Source: an uncultured Methanobrevibacter sp. (GTDB taxonomy: Archaea > Methanobacteriota > Methanobacteria > Methanobacteriales > Methanobacteriaceae). From it: 35,080 bases of DNA. The stretch is from contig CACXWH010000013.1 in the NCBI GenBank assembly GCA_902771225.1, positions 1 to 35,080 on the forward strand. The letters run 5' to 3'. Numbering within the stretch: the first letter of the stretch is position 1; the number at the start of each line of letters is the position of its first letter. Below, piece after piece: positions 16,138-25,554 of this stretch. The notes under the pieces are model-generated. The model worked only from the letters and a program-made list of their open reading frames with translations. It did no database searches and was not told where the DNA came from. A program made the translations under genes and the position numbers.

Positions 16138-16482
16138 ATGATTGGTAAAAACATAATTAAAAAAGAGGAAATAAGTGGAGCCGAAGTTAAAGAAACTCTC
16201 GAAGAATTTTCTCAAAATTATGAATTAAATTACGAGCAAAATGTTACCTTAAATCATCTTTCTAGATTCCCAAGATTTTCTCTAGAAGACACAGAAAAAA
16301 TCATTGAGGAACTTGAAACAAATATTGGTTTAAGACACAAAGTTGCTGTACATATTGTGGATTTAATTCCACAAGATTTATCTGATTTAAGACTAATTTT
16401 CGCTAAAGAACCAACACAAATAAGTAAAGAAGAAATGGAACAAATTCTCGATGTCTTAAATCAATATTTCCCTGAAGAATAG
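16138..16482 (+). CDS. rpoF: RNA polymerase subunit F (Rpb4 homologue)
   Basis: Rpb4-type subunit, 114 aa, which with RpoE forms the stalk of archaeal RNA polymerase. Recognisable features are the N-terminal IGKNIIKKEEISGAEVKE, the helical middle TLNHLSRFPRF and the C-terminal HRDC-like part (RLIFAKEP then EEMEQILDVLNQYFP). It starts 5 bases after rpl21e, with no strong ribosome site of its own beyond the end of that gene, so coupling is likely. The gene ends in a hairpin. Confidence 0.92.
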   Translation: MIGKNIIKKEEISGAEVKETLEEFSQNYELNYEQNVTLNHLSRFPRFSLEDTEKIIEELETNIGLRHKVAVHIVDLIPQDLSDLRLIFAKEPTQISKEEMEQILDVLNQYFPEE

Positions 16483-16505
16483 TTTTTACACTATTCTTTT
16501 CAAAA
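16475..16505 (+). terminator. rpoF terminator
   Basis: Nine-bp stem AAGAATAGT / ACTATTCTT with a 6-nt loop and a following T-rich run. The stop codon TAG (16480-16482) is in the left arm. This separates rpl21e-rpoF from the DUF655 gene, at least in part. Confidence 0.6.
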
Positions 16506-16594
16506 CTTTTTTAAACTACTTTTTTTAGATATATTTATTACTATTAAATATTAAATTAAATATTAGATTTTTAAAAAATAGTGAAGTGATAATT

Positions 16595-17230
16595 ATGGAA
16601 AAAAGAAATAATAAACGAAAAAACCCCCCTCAACAAACTGAAGACAATGCAGTTATCCTAGATTATCTTAGTTTAGGATATGTGCAATCTGATATGTCTA
16701 AGTTTAAAGGAAAAGCTATTGCTCAAGCTATTGGTACTGATTACTTCACTTTATTAGAGTTAACACCAAAAAAAGGTGTTGATTTAGAAATTCAAGATAC
16801 AGTTTATATTGGAAAAGGAAAAAGAGATAAAATATACAGAGTACTTGGAAAATTAGACTTTGAAAACTTAACTGCTACAAGTAGAATAGAACTTGAATAT
16901 GCAATTAAAGACATTATTATTTCAAGAGAAGATGAATTCGTTGACTTTTTCAATAATGCGGGTCCTGTTAATACAAGATTACATCAATTAGAATTACTTC
17001 CGGGAATCGGTAAAAAATATATGTGGGAAATAATCGAAGAGCGTAAGAAAAAAGAATTTGAAAGCTTTGAAGATATTAGCGAAAGAGTTCCTGCAATATC
17101 CGATCCTGTTGGAATGATTGTCAATCGTGTAAAACAAGAACTGGATAATACAACAGTTAAAAAAGGTAAACAAAAATATTATTTATTTACCCCTATTCCT
17201 AGAAACGCTCAAAATAGGAATAAAAGATAA
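16595..17230 (+). CDS. DUF655 helix-hairpin-helix protein
   Basis: A 211-aa archaeal protein of the DUF655 family, probably nucleic-acid binding. The N-terminal 75 residues form an OB-like part (AVILDYLSLGY then YFTLLELTPKKGVDL). Residues about 125-185 contain helix-hairpin-helix motifs (LELLPGIGKKYMWEIIEERK and SFEDISERVP). The N-terminus and C-terminus are both basic. I took ATG 16595, since GTG 16586 is part of the ribosome site AGTGATAATT. Its fixed place before ksgA suggests a link to rRNA processing or modification, but no function is established to my knowledge. Confidence 0.82.
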   Translation: MEKRNNKRKNPPQQTEDNAVILDYLSLGYVQSDMSKFKGKAIAQAIGTDYFTLLELTPKKGVDLEIQDTVYIGKGKRDKIYRVLGKLDFENLTATSRIELEYAIKDIIISREDEFVDFFNNAGPVNTRLHQLELLPGIGKKYMWEIIEERKKKEFESFEDISERVPAISDPVGMIVNRVKQELDNTTVKKGKQKYYLFTPIPRNAQNRNKR

Positions 17231-17239
17231 AGTGATAAC

Positions 17240-18112
17240 TTGAATAGTGAAGGTAACGAATCCTTATCTAAAACAACAAAATCTATTCTAAATAAATATG
17301 GAATACGTTTAAATAAAAATCTTGGACAAAACTATTTGATTGATAAAAATAAACGTGACCAAATTATTAATTTTGGAAATATAACAAAAGAAGATATTGT
17401 TTTGGAAATTGGTACGGGAATCGGTACACTTACAATAGAATTAGCTAAAAAAGCTAAGAAAGTAATAGCTATTGAGCAAGATTCTAATATTTTTGAAATA
17501 TTAGAACAGCGTTTAAAAGAAGAAAAAATTGATAATGTAGAACTTATTAATGAGGATGCATTAAAAATTGAATTTCCTAAATTCAATAAAATAGTATCTA
17601 ATCTACCTTATCAAATATCATCACCCATTACTTTTAAATTTTTAGATTATGATTTTGATTTAGCCGTTTTAATGTATCAGAAAGAATTTGCAGAAAGAAT
17701 GAATGGTGAAATTGGAAGCAAAAATTATTCTAGACTTTCAGCAATGCTTTATTTTAAATGTGATGTTAAAAAATTAACTGATGTGAGCTGTGAAAGCTTT
17801 ATCCCAAAACCCAAAGTTGATTCTGTTGTTATGAGTTTAACGCCTAAAGAATCCAAGCTAAACCCCAATGATTTCAATATTTATTCAAAATTTTGTAAAG
17901 CATTATTCCAACATAGAAATAAAAAGATTAGAAATGCCCTGATTGACTCAAGACATATCGTTAGTAATTTGGATAAAAAAGAAATTAAAAAAAGGCTTAA
18001 TGATATTGAAGACGAAAAGCTAAACGATTACTTGACAAAAAGAGTTATTGCATTGACTCCTGAAGAAATCTTATTTATTTCAAAAGAACTGAACCCACTT
18101 TTTAATGATTAA
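17240..18112 (+). CDS. ksgA: rRNA small-subunit dimethyladenosine transferase KsgA/Dim1
   Basis: Dimethylates two adjacent adenines in the 3' terminal hairpin of 16S rRNA during small-subunit maturation, using S-adenosylmethionine. It is 290 aa. Motifs are LNKNLGQNYLID, the SAM site VLEIGTGIGTLTIELAKKA and the catalytic SNLPYQISSPITFKF. FIPKPKVDSVVMSL and FCKALFQHRNKKIRNAL follow. The start codon is TTG at 17240 behind AGTGATAAC, 9 bases after DUF655. The last 8 bases overlap the next gene. Confidence 0.94.
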   Translation: MNSEGNESLSKTTKSILNKYGIRLNKNLGQNYLIDKNKRDQIINFGNITKEDIVLEIGTGIGTLTIELAKKAKKVIAIEQDSNIFEILEQRLKEEKIDNVELINEDALKIEFPKFNKIVSNLPYQISSPITFKFLDYDFDLAVLMYQKEFAERMNGEIGSKNYSRLSAMLYFKCDVKKLTDVSCESFIPKPKVDSVVMSLTPKESKLNPNDFNIYSKFCKALFQHRNKKIRNALIDSRHIVSNLDKKEIKKRLNDIEDEKLNDYLTKRVIALTPEEILFISKELNPLFND

Positions 18113-18695
18113 TATGACTTTTATAATTAACACACATGAAAATGTTTATATTCCTGCTGAAGACAGCTACTTGCTTGCCGAAAATCTGGAGGTAGAGAAT
18201 GGCAAAAGTGTTTTGGAAATTGGTACGGGCAGCGGAATTGTTGCAATGTACGCATCCAAATTAACTGACAAAGTTACTGCCACCGACATTAATTTTGATG
18301 CTATTCAATTAGCTGAATCAAATTTTAAAGCCAATAATATTGACAATGTTGAATTACTCTTTGGAAATTTATTTGAGCCTGTGAAAGATAGGAAGTTTGA
18401 TGTAATTTTATTTAATACTCCATATCTACCTACCGAAGAAGGGGAAGTTATTGAAGACAATTTAAATTATGCATTTGATGGTGGATTAAATGGTAGAAAA
18501 GTTATAGACTTATTTTTAAATGAAGTGAAAAATCATTTAAATGATGGTGGAATTGTCCAGCTAATTCAATCTTCATTATCGGATAATGATGAAACACTTA
18601 ACAAGCTAGATGAACTTGGATTTATAGCTGAAATTACAAAAAAAGAACATTACTTTTTTGAAGACATAGTATTAATAAACGGATATTTAATATAA
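18105..18695 (+). CDS. HemK-like (Mtq2-type) protein N5-glutamine methyltransferase
   Basis: SAM-dependent methyltransferase of 196 aa, of the short HemK/PrmC-related type. Archaeal and eukaryotic relatives methylate the GGQ glutamine of the release factor. The N-terminal VYIPAEDSYLLAENL block, the SAM loop VLEIGTGSGIVAMYASK, an acidic TDINFDA and FNTPYLPTEE are all present. The substrate motif is NTPY, not the usual NPPY, which is a conservative but noticeable change. The ATG at 18105 overlaps the ksgA end. A second ATG at 18114 is equally possible. It is the last gene of the rpl21e-ksgA group. Confidence 0.82.
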   Translation: MINMTFIINTHENVYIPAEDSYLLAENLEVENGKSVLEIGTGSGIVAMYASKLTDKVTATDINFDAIQLAESNFKANNIDNVELLFGNLFEPVKDRKFDVILFNTPYLPTEEGEVIEDNLNYAFDGGLNGRKVIDLFLNEVKNHLNDGGIVQLIQSSLSDNDETLNKLDELGFIAEITKKEHYFFEDIVLINGYLI

Positions 18696-18703
18696 TTAAA
18701 AAA

Positions 18704-18724
18704 GGAGAATAATTAGAATTCTCC
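18704..18724 (-). terminator. dapF terminator, shared with the methyltransferase gene
   Basis: Seven-bp stem GGAGAAT / ATTCTCC. On the minus strand it is followed by TTTTTT, and it contains the dapF stop codon. Confidence 0.6.
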
Positions 18725-19573
18725 ATCGAAAACAAGTTTTGCAGGACCTTCCATGAAAGCACCCAATTCATTATTTTCCTCATAAATTGTGAAGTTTAAA
18801 TCTCCACCAGGCAAATGAAGTAAAACATTTTCATCGAATAATCCTATTTTAAAACCAGAAATAGCTGTTGAAGTTGCGCCAGTACCGCAAGCAAGCGTAA
18901 CCCCAGCTCCACGTTCCCAAGTAATCATTTTACCTTCATTTTTACTGATAACTTCAACAAAATGTACATTGATCTTTTCAGGAAAAACTTCATGAGCTTC
19001 TATAGCTGGACCATATTTATCAATATCAATAGAATCCACATCATCAACAAAAATTATTGCATGAGGATTGCCAACACTAATAGCTGTAATATTGAATGTA
19101 GTGTCCAATACTTCAAGTTCACCATCAATGAATTCCTCTTTATCTGAAGTCATTGGGATTTCAGGAGTTTTAAAAGTTGATGTACCCATATCCACTTTAA
19201 ATAATACCGGTTCATCACCTTCCAATGTAATTTCAATAGTCTTTATTCCAGCTCTTGTCTCAACAGTCATTTTTTCTTGTTTTAAGATGCCTTTTCTATA
19301 AACAAAATCACCGAAACATCTTATACCATTACCACACATTTCAGCTTCGCTTCCATCAGGATTAAACATTCTGTATCCAATATCGGCAACATCAGATGGT
19401 TCTACAAATAACACACCATCCCCACCAACACCAAAGTTTCTGTGGCATAATATTCTACATGCTTCTGGTTTATCGGCTTCAGGAATTACTTCACCTTTAG
19501 ATTCATCAATGATTGGGAAGTCATTTCCTATACCATGCATTTTAGAAAATTTTAATCCTTTTAAATCTAACAT
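18713..19573 (-). CDS. dapF: Diaminopimelate epimerase
   Basis: Converts LL- to meso-diaminopimelate, the substrate of LysA, in lysine synthesis. It is 286 aa. The two catalytic cysteines are present in EMCGNGIRCFG (C80) and LACGTGATSTA (C229). The N-terminal FSKMHGIGNDFPIID is typical, with P where many homologues have V. ATG 19573 is behind TTGATTATT. A TTG three codons earlier is in frame but fits the ribosome site. It follows lysA after 10 bases, forming a lysA-dapF unit. Methanogens usually enter this pathway through the aminotransferase DapL, which is not seen here. Confidence 0.94.
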   Translation of the reverse strand: MLDLKGLKFSKMHGIGNDFPIIDESKGEVIPEADKPEACRILCHRNFGVGGDGVLFVEPSDVADIGYRMFNPDGSEAEMCGNGIRCFGDFVYRKGILKQEKMTVETRAGIKTIEITLEGDEPVLFKVDMGTSTFKTPEIPMTSDKEEFIDGELEVLDTTFNITAISVGNPHAIIFVDDVDSIDIDKYGPAIEAHEVFPEKINVHFVEVISKNEGKMITWERGAGVTLACGTGATSTAISGFKIGLFDENVLLHLPGGDLNFTIYEENNELGAFMEGPAKLVFDGEF

Positions 19574-19583
19574 AATAATCAAC

Positions 19584-20867
19584 TTATTTCAAATGATCCG
19601 GAATTATTTGTTTAGTGTATAAATCTTCAAATGTTTGTCTTTCACGGACAATTTGGCAGTTTCCATCAGTTACTAATACTTCAGAGGCCAATGGTCTGGA
19701 ATTATAATTTGAAGACATTGTAAATCCATATGCACCAGCATTTAATATTCCTAAGACATCCCCTTCTTCAACATCAGGCATTGGTCTGTCACGTGCGAAT
19801 AAGTCTCCGGATTCGCAGACATTACCTGCAATATCAACTTCTTGAGTATTAGGAGCATCCATTTTGCTTGCATCTACAATATGATGATATGACTCATACA
19901 TTGCCGGCCTGAGAAGTGTGTGGAAACCTGCATCCACACCAATGAATTTTCTGTAACTTTGTTTTACACTGTTAACAGTTACTAAAAGCACGCTTGCATC
20001 ACCAACCAAATATCTGCCAGGTTCAAGATACATTGTAGGTGAACCCATATCATATTGCTCTAATTTTTCTTTAAATAAACCAATATTAACTTCTGCAAAT
20101 TTATCTAAATCCACAATATTCTCATCAGGAGTATAAGGAATACCGATACCACCACCAAAATCAACAAATTCAAAGTCAATTCCAGTTTCTTGGTGAACTT
20201 TTCCTGCAATATCCATTGTTGATTCTACAGCTAATTTGAATGGCTCTGGATCTAAAATTCCTGAACCTATATGGGAGTGCATACCAATAGGAGTGAATCC
20301 TAATTCTTTGGCCATTTCATAAACTTCTACAGCTTCTGAATCCATAATACCAAATTTACTCATTACTCCGCCAGTAATACAGTGATCATGATGTCCTGCA
20401 CCGACCATTGGATTTACCCTAAATGATAGTTTCACTCCCTCAGGGTCTACAATTTTAGCCAATCTTTTAAGTGCTGAAACAGAATCTATGTTTAAAACCA
20501 CACCTTCATCATGAACAAATTTTAATTCATCATCAGTAATATTATTTCCTGTAAATAGAATTCTTTCGCCTTCAAAACCTAATTTTTTAGCTGTGTAAAC
20601 TTCACCCGGAGATACTGCATCAATACAGCATCCTTCACTTTCCAAAATTTTCATTACAGCTAAATTAGTGTTGGCTTTACATGCATAGAATACTTTAAAA
20701 TCAGGATAGTATTTAGAAAATGCACTATAAAATCTATTATAATTGTCTCTTATCCTATTTTCATCAATAACATAGGTTGGAGTTCCAAATTCTTCTGCAA
20801 TATCTATTGCATCTGCTCCACCAATATCCAAGTGGTTTTTTTCATTTACTTTAATATTTAAATCCAT
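19584..20867 (-). CDS. lysA: Diaminopimelate decarboxylase
   Basis: PLP-dependent decarboxylase that makes lysine from meso-diaminopimelate. It is 427 aa, fold type III. The PLP lysine is K64 in [23 protein letters not shown] binds the cofactor phosphate and [14 protein letters not shown] and [14 protein letters not shown] complete the site. The start has AGGAGTTTAGATT just upstream. The promoter region beyond contains TAATTATAAATATTA. dapF follows, so the last two steps of lysine formation are co-expressed. Confidence 0.95.
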   Translation of the reverse strand: MDLNIKVNEKNHLDIGGADAIDIAEEFGTPTYVIDENRIRDNYNRFYSAFSKYYPDFKVFYACKANTNLAVMKILESEGCCIDAVSPGEVYTAKKLGFEGERILFTGNNITDDELKFVHDEGVVLNIDSVSALKRLAKIVDPEGVKLSFRVNPMVGAGHHDHCITGGVMSKFGIMDSEAVEVYEMAKELGFTPIGMHSHIGSGILDPEPFKLAVESTMDIAGKVHQETGIDFEFVDFGGGIGIPYTPDENIVDLDKFAEVNIGLFKEKLEQYDMGSPTMYLEPGRYLVGDASVLLVTVNSVKQSYRKFIGVDAGFHTLLRPAMYESYHHIVDASKMDAPNTQEVDIAGNVCESGDLFARDRPMPDVEEGDVLGILNAGAYGFTMSSNYNSRPLASEVLVTDGNCQIVRERQTFEDLYTKQIIPDHLK

Positions 20868-21212
20868 AATCTAAACTCCTAAAAAAAGTTTCATTATGTT
20901 TATAGATATGTATCGAATAATATTTATAATTAGTGAAGGAAAAGATTTTGCCAATGGTTAACTTGATTTAGCGGAGGTTATAATATTAATCGTGTCTATG
21001 TTTTTAAGGACAAGCTTAATTAATGATTGTATAACATCTACTGCGGAAACTATTTTTGAATATTTTGATGATAGTAATTATGCTTTAAAAATATTCTTTA
21101 AACTTGGTGTAATCAATAGGATGTCCGCCAAAGTTTATTTGGCGTTACCTATTGTTACATCGAGTTTTAATTTTTGGATTAGTATAATCACTTTAGAGAA
21201 TATCATCAAAGG
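20868..21212. other. 345-nt gap between lysA and the adhesin-like gene
   Basis: The right part of the gap is covered by an uncertain plus-strand ORF. The left part holds the lysA promoter (minus strand TATA-like TTATAAATATTA near 20920). A GC-rich stem CGCCAAA / TTTGGCG with loop GTTTA stands at 21126-21144, unusual in this AT-rich surrounding. Confidence 0.4.
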
Positions 21213-21261
21213 CTATTGTGGCAGAACAGTAATTTTATCAGAAACTCTTTCTTCCTTATAA
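20992..21261 (+). CDS. Uncertain hypothetical ORF (89 aa)
   Basis: The frame is open from 20962 to 21261, about 100 codons, longer than expected by chance at this base composition. A GGAGGT sits at 20973-20978, 13 bases before the first GTG (20992), a poor distance; ATG 20998 is another start. The translation has hydrophobic stretches (KVYLALPIVTSSFNFWISIITL) but matches no family I know. Its last 49 bases overlap the end of the opposite gene. It may be a gene remnant or a chance frame across a 3' untranslated region. Confidence 0.2.
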   Translation: MSMFLRTSLINDCITSTAETIFEYFDDSNYALKIFFKLGVINRMSAKVYLALPIVTSSFNFWISIITLENIIKGYCGRTVILSETLSSL

Positions 21262-23819
21262 TAATCCGTAATAATGTATTCACCAGGCATTAAATTAATA
21301 TTTAATGCAACATTACCATTTTCATCACTAGTACGATTGTAAAATACACCATTAACATTTAATGTTACAATTTCGCCTGCACCGCAAACATTACCCTCCA
21401 TATCACAGATTTTTATAACATATGGAGCAGGGGTATTATAAATCTTTTCAAAATCACCATGCTCAATAAAATGAGATAAGACAGTGATATTGTTTGAATG
21501 CATTTCACCAGTATATGGATTTGTTGCAGTGATAATGTATTCACCGACAGGTAAATTAATGTTTAAAGTGGCAATACCATTGGAATCTGTGGATTTATTG
21601 TAAAATACACCATTTACATTAAATAAAACGACAGTATTTTTTAAAGGATTGCCTTCATTATCACAGAAAACTGCTGAATATTGAGTATCATTCCTATAAA
21701 TTTTAGTTAAATCAGATCCGGAAACTGTAGATTTGATAGTTACGGATGAATTTATCGCTAATTCATCGACTCGAACATTTACATCATAATATCCACTATT
21801 CAATCTAACATTCAATGAAGCAACACCGTTTTCGTCTGTTATTCTTTCATAAGTGACACCATTTATTGTAATATAAACTGATTTATTTGTTATTGCTTTG
21901 TCATTGTCAAATACAGTAACATTAAACTTTTTAGTATTGCCATAATACTTTACAAGCCCTGGAGCAGATACATTATATGCATAGTTTAAAATAGCAAAAT
22001 AATAAGTATTGTTTTTTAAGGATTCTATAGGTTTAGAATTAACAATATACTTTCCATGCCCATTGTTTAAACTGTAATTTGCTGTATATCTGTCAGAATT
22101 GAACGTTGCATTATCATTATCAGTATTTATGAGAAATGCAAATGAATCGTCTCTAATTACATTAGAATTATCGTCGAATATTTGAGCATATAAGTCAACT
22201 GTAGAAGAATAGATATTGAATGTTTTATTATCCATGACAGTAACATTGGTGTATGATAAAATACTGCCTTTATTATAGATTACATTAGTTAATGTATTAT
22301 TGCAGAGATATAGATTATGTTGGTTTAATATAAAATAATCCCCATCATTAGTTAATTCCAAGTTATTGATTAAATAAACAGAACTGTTTTTAGCATCATT
22401 GTCAGCGGCAAAAATTGAGTTGTTTCCTGTGAAAATAGAATTTGAAATGTTTAAACTCAAGTTATTTATGTCCGCCACATAAATAGCACCTCCATCCCCA
22501 TGATAATTAACATTTGAAAAAATAATATTATCTAAAGTAATATTAGTAGAATTAATGTAAAACACTCTGGAGAGGTTTTTTGCATCAAGAACATGTCCAT
22601 TGCCATTAATGGTTATTGGTCTTGAAATTGGAATTCCATCAACAAAAGCAGCATCATATTTATTATCAAATGCAAAATCAGAAGATAAGTTTAATTCATA
22701 TTCTGCAGATTCAATTTTATAGTTTAGGAAAGAAAATGATTTCAATTCATTTTCATCAACAGTTAAATTAGTAAAATCAATGTTAGGACTACATCCATAT
22801 CTGAAGAATATTGCACCCGTTGCATTTTGATCTAAAACCGTGTTAATTTCCATTTTCGTCTCAGCCATAGGTACTAAATTCTCATTATTATCATTAATAT
22901 ATCCTTGTAAACCTGCCCAAACCTCAGCACCTTTTGAATTTTCACGGAACCACTTTGTATTCTCACTGAGCCAAGGAATATCTTTATATAAAGAACCAAG
23001 ATAAAGCATTGGTAAAACCGCATCAACACTGCTTGTAACAGCGGAATAATTACAGCCAAACCAGTCCTCAAGATGTTCTGGCATAGCACATATAGCGGCA
23101 GATATTGTTAAATTTGGATTTATTTCATGAATTGCGGTATTTGCTTGTGTTACAAACATAGATATAGCTTCCATTCCTCCAGGATTATCAATAGCACGGT
23201 CATATTCATCTGATCCAGAATACTGTGGTGACCCTGAAAATCTTAAATAATCATAGTGAATTCCAGTGAGTCCTTTAGTTTGAGCATAAAATTTGAGTTC
23301 TCCAATCTTTTCATCAAAATATGGCTGATTTATAACTCCATTATCAATAGGTTTAATCCATTCCCCTTCCCAGAAGATTTGGGTCCATATGTGAGTATGA
23401 ATTCCAAATTCATTAGCCTCGGCTATAAATTTTTCAACACCCGTCATATTATGAAGAGTATATGCATAAAAATTTAAGAAAACGTCAGTGACACCATTTT
23501 TGGATAAATCCTCCAAATCCAGATTATTCATATCTCTACCAAAAACCCAATACCCATAATGAGTATCTGAAGTTTCATTTGATTCAGATTGCAAATTTTC
23601 ACTTATTACATTATTTTTCTGTTCTAAAACATCTACAGGTTCAGAATCATTACTAAACAAATTTTCATTAATATCATTAGTACTTATAATATTTTCATTT
23701 CCTACATCTTGGAACTCCAATAAAGTCTCCTGCGTAACATTTTCCTCAGCACTGACTGAAGCAATGCAGACAAATAAAAGAAATATTGAAATACCAATCA
23801 TGACTTTTTTATCAATCAT
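21213..23819 (-). CDS. Secreted adhesin-like protein with TIM-barrel glycosidase-like domain
   Basis: A large exported protein (868 aa). Residues 1-25 are a signal peptide (VMIGISIFLLFVCIASVSA). An acidic, Asn-rich linker follows. Residues about 87-345 look like a glycosyl-hydrolase-type TIM barrel: HYGYWVFGRDM, VTDVFLNFYA, GIHYDYLRFSG (186-196), LTISAAICAMPE, VDAVLPMLYLGS, GAEVWAGLQGY and AIFFRYG. Residues about 395-495 resemble beta-helix coils. Three Ig-like (Big-type) repeats end the protein, each with NGVxY...T(D)xNGxxxLNxxLxxGxY. No C-terminal membrane anchor or pseudomurein-binding repeat was recognised. ATG 23819 follows GGGGGACAAAATC. Its likely place is the cell surface; the sugar target is unknown. 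Confidence 0.72.
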   Translation of the reverse strand: MIDKKVMIGISIFLLFVCIASVSAEENVTQETLLEFQDVGNENIISTNDINENLFSNDSEPVDVLEQKNNVISENLQSESNETSDTHYGYWVFGRDMNNLDLEDLSKNGVTDVFLNFYAYTLHNMTGVEKFIAEANEFGIHTHIWTQIFWEGEWIKPIDNGVINQPYFDEKIGELKFYAQTKGLTGIHYDYLRFSGSPQYSGSDEYDRAIDNPGGMEAISMFVTQANTAIHEINPNLTISAAICAMPEHLEDWFGCNYSAVTSSVDAVLPMLYLGSLYKDIPWLSENTKWFRENSKGAEVWAGLQGYINDNNENLVPMAETKMEINTVLDQNATGAIFFRYGCSPNIDFTNLTVDENELKSFSFLNYKIESAEYELNLSSDFAFDNKYDAAFVDGIPISRPITINGNGHVLDAKNLSRVFYINSTNITLDNIIFSNVNYHGDGGAIYVADINNLSLNISNSIFTGNNSIFAADNDAKNSSVYLINNLELTNDGDYFILNQHNLYLCNNTLTNVIYNKGSILSYTNVTVMDNKTFNIYSSTVDLYAQIFDDNSNVIRDDSFAFLINTDNDNATFNSDRYTANYSLNNGHGKYIVNSKPIESLKNNTYYFAILNYAYNVSAPGLVKYYGNTKKFNVTVFDNDKAITNKSVYITINGVTYERITDENGVASLNVRLNSGYYDVNVRVDELAINSSVTIKSTVSGSDLTKIYRNDTQYSAVFCDNEGNPLKNTVVLFNVNGVFYNKSTDSNGIATLNINLPVGEYIITATNPYTGEMHSNNITVLSHFIEHGDFEKIYNTPAPYVIKICDMEGNVCGAGEIVTLNVNGVFYNRTSDENGNVALNINLMPGEYIITDYYKEERVSDKITVLPQ
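21255..21645 (-). repeat. Repeated Ig-like domain coding segments
   Basis: The two last Ig-like domains share clear DNA similarity (for example TTGTAAAATACACCATT occurs in both, at about 21335 and 21597). This points to fairly recent internal duplication. A third, more diverged copy lies around 21770-21900. Confidence 0.5.
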
Positions 23820-23977
23820 GATTTTGTCCCCCAAAATTAGTGCTTCTCAGATAGTAAATACATTTATTGAAACTACCTGTAAAAACTACATACTATTATA
23901 TTAATTTTAAAACAATTAAATATTATCCATAGAAATTACCTAACAATTAATAATATCAATGAAAAAAATGTGATATC

Positions 23978-24382
23978 ATGGAAAAACCTTACGGATTAAC
24001 AATGAGAAGTGTAGTAAAGAATAAAAAAGATGAAATTTTAGTTTTAAGAAGACATCCTAAATCAAAAACTAACCCCCATAAATGGGAATTGCCCGGAGGA
24101 AAAATAGAAAACGGAGAATTTTTTGATGAAGCATTAATTCGCGAAGTTAAAGAAGAAACAGATTTGGATGTGAAAGTGGGAGATTTTTGTGAAGCAGTAC
24201 AGGATGATTATCCGCACAGAAGAACAGTGCAATTGATAATGTATGCGAAAGACATTACAGGAGACGTTAAAATAAGTGATGAGCATGATGATTGGATGTG
24301 GGCAAGTATTGATGAGATTAAATCATTGGATATTACCCCATCACTTGAAAAAATAATTGAAAAAAGAAATAATGAAATTTAA
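23978..24382 (+). CDS. Nudix hydrolase
   Basis: A 134-aa protein of the MutT/Nudix family, which cleaves nucleoside diphosphates linked to another group. The Nudix box runs from G41 to L63: GKIENGE, seven residues, then REVKEETDL. All acidic metal ligands are kept, but the usual glycine near the end of the box is D62. KWELPGG precedes it. An ADP-ribose or oxidised-nucleotide substrate is possible but cannot be told. The ribosome site TGTGATATC stands before ATG. Its 3' end overlaps the convergent MFS gene by 4 bases. Confidence 0.85.
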   Translation: MEKPYGLTMRSVVKNKKDEILVLRRHPKSKTNPHKWELPGGKIENGEFFDEALIREVKEETDLDVKVGDFCEAVQDDYPHRRTVQLIMYAKDITGDVKISDEHDDWMWASIDEIKSLDITPSLEKIIEKRNNEI

Positions 24383-25545
24383 GAATTATTTTTAAAAAAT
24401 AATGTGGAAAATGCAAATATACTGCCCAAAACTGTCAATGCAACCAATACAATAAGTAAAATATTTACATCATACAATTGAAGGATATTGCCTCCAATGA
24501 AATTAGCAAAAATTAATCCAATTGTTACTGTTGCTCCTAAAAAAGCTTGAGCTTCATATTGATCTTCTTCATCAACTATTTCAGTTGTTAAATGGACTGA
24601 AGCAGGAGCAATAAGAGCATAAGTCACAATTTGTAAAACTTGGGCGACATAAATATCAAAAGGATTTTGAGCAAAGAAAATTATTAAAGAACGTACAATA
24701 TAAAAAAAGCTAGATAAAATAATTAAATTTTTTGCAGAGACTTTATTTAATATCTTTATAAATAAAAACATTACAGGTAATTCTAAAACTGAAGCCAATG
24801 AATTAGAAATACCCACATTAGATATATTTCCTCCAATATTTTCAATAATGTTTATCAAATAGCATTCAAAAATGTTTTGAAATGTCATCATTAGAGTCAT
24901 CGCAATTAAAATTATAGTGAAAAGTGGATATTTAGTTAAAATATTATTTTTAAATGATGTATTATTCTTAGTTCGACTATCATATCCGTAATATGGAAGC
25001 CAATAAATAACAATAATCATTAAAATAGCTGATACCAATGAAAATAACGGTATAATCATTACATTAAAATCAGTTAACATGAACCCGATAACACTTGCAA
25101 AAATAGAAAATGATAAGGAACCAAAACCCCGTGCAACACCAAAATTAGTCTCAACACCATGATTTTCATAATAAAATGGAGAATAATTTATAAAAGGATA
25201 CATAACACCAGATACAATAATCATGACTGAAAACATTAAGGAACACCATACATTTTGGAGCAAAAACATTGATAAAACCGATATAATTACAATAATATTT
25301 AAAAAAACTAAAAGTTTTTGCCATGAAAAATTACGGATATCAACTTGCCGGCCTATTAATGGTTGTAAAATTGATGAAAGTAATGCTGAAATTCCAATTA
25401 TTAATCCAATATCGCTATAAGGAATTCCTAAACTGTTAAGAAAGAAAACACCATAACTATATATGGTTAAAAAAATAATGAAAAAAAGGGCGAATAATAA
25501 ATAGCAACCACAATTAATTTTAGTTTTATTTTCCAAGGCCATCAT
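24379..25545 (-). CDS. MFS transporter, MFS_1-like/LacY-type
   Basis: Membrane transporter with about 12 hydrophobic segments in 388 aa. The start region (CGCYLLFALFFIIFLTIYSYGVFFLNSLG) and the IGLIIGISALLSSILQPLIGRQVD loop between helices 2 and 3 fit the MFS_1-like (LacY/nucleoside symporter related) branch. The substrate is unknown. AGGAGAGTATA precedes ATGATG. It starts 9 bases after the glycosyltransferase gene, so the two form an operon, perhaps moving a glycan or lipid precursor, though that is inference only. Confidence 0.8.
   Translation of the reverse strand: MMALENKTKINCGCYLLFALFFIIFLTIYSYGVFFLNSLGIPYSDIGLIIGISALLSSILQPLIGRQVDIRNFSWQKLLVFLNIIVIISVLSMFLLQNVWCSLMFSVMIIVSGVMYPFINYSPFYYENHGVETNFGVARGFGSLSFSIFASVIGFMLTDFNVMIIPLFSLVSAILMIIVIYWLPYYGYDSRTKNNTSFKNNILTKYPLFTIILIAMTLMMTFQNIFECYLINIIENIGGNISNVGISNSLASVLELPVMFLFIKILNKVSAKNLIILSSFFYIVRSLIIFFAQNPFDIYVAQVLQIVTYALIAPASVHLTTEIVDEEDQYEAQAFLGATVTIGLIFANFIGGNILQLYDVNILLIVLVALTVLGSIFAFSTLFFKNNS
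24385..24403. terminator. Bidirectional hairpin between Nudix and MFS genes
   Basis: Palindromic ATTATTTTT / AAAAAATAAT, giving a T-run on both strands. It lies just after the Nudix stop codon and within the last codons of the MFS gene. Confidence 0.45.
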
Positions 25546-25554
25546 TATACTCTC

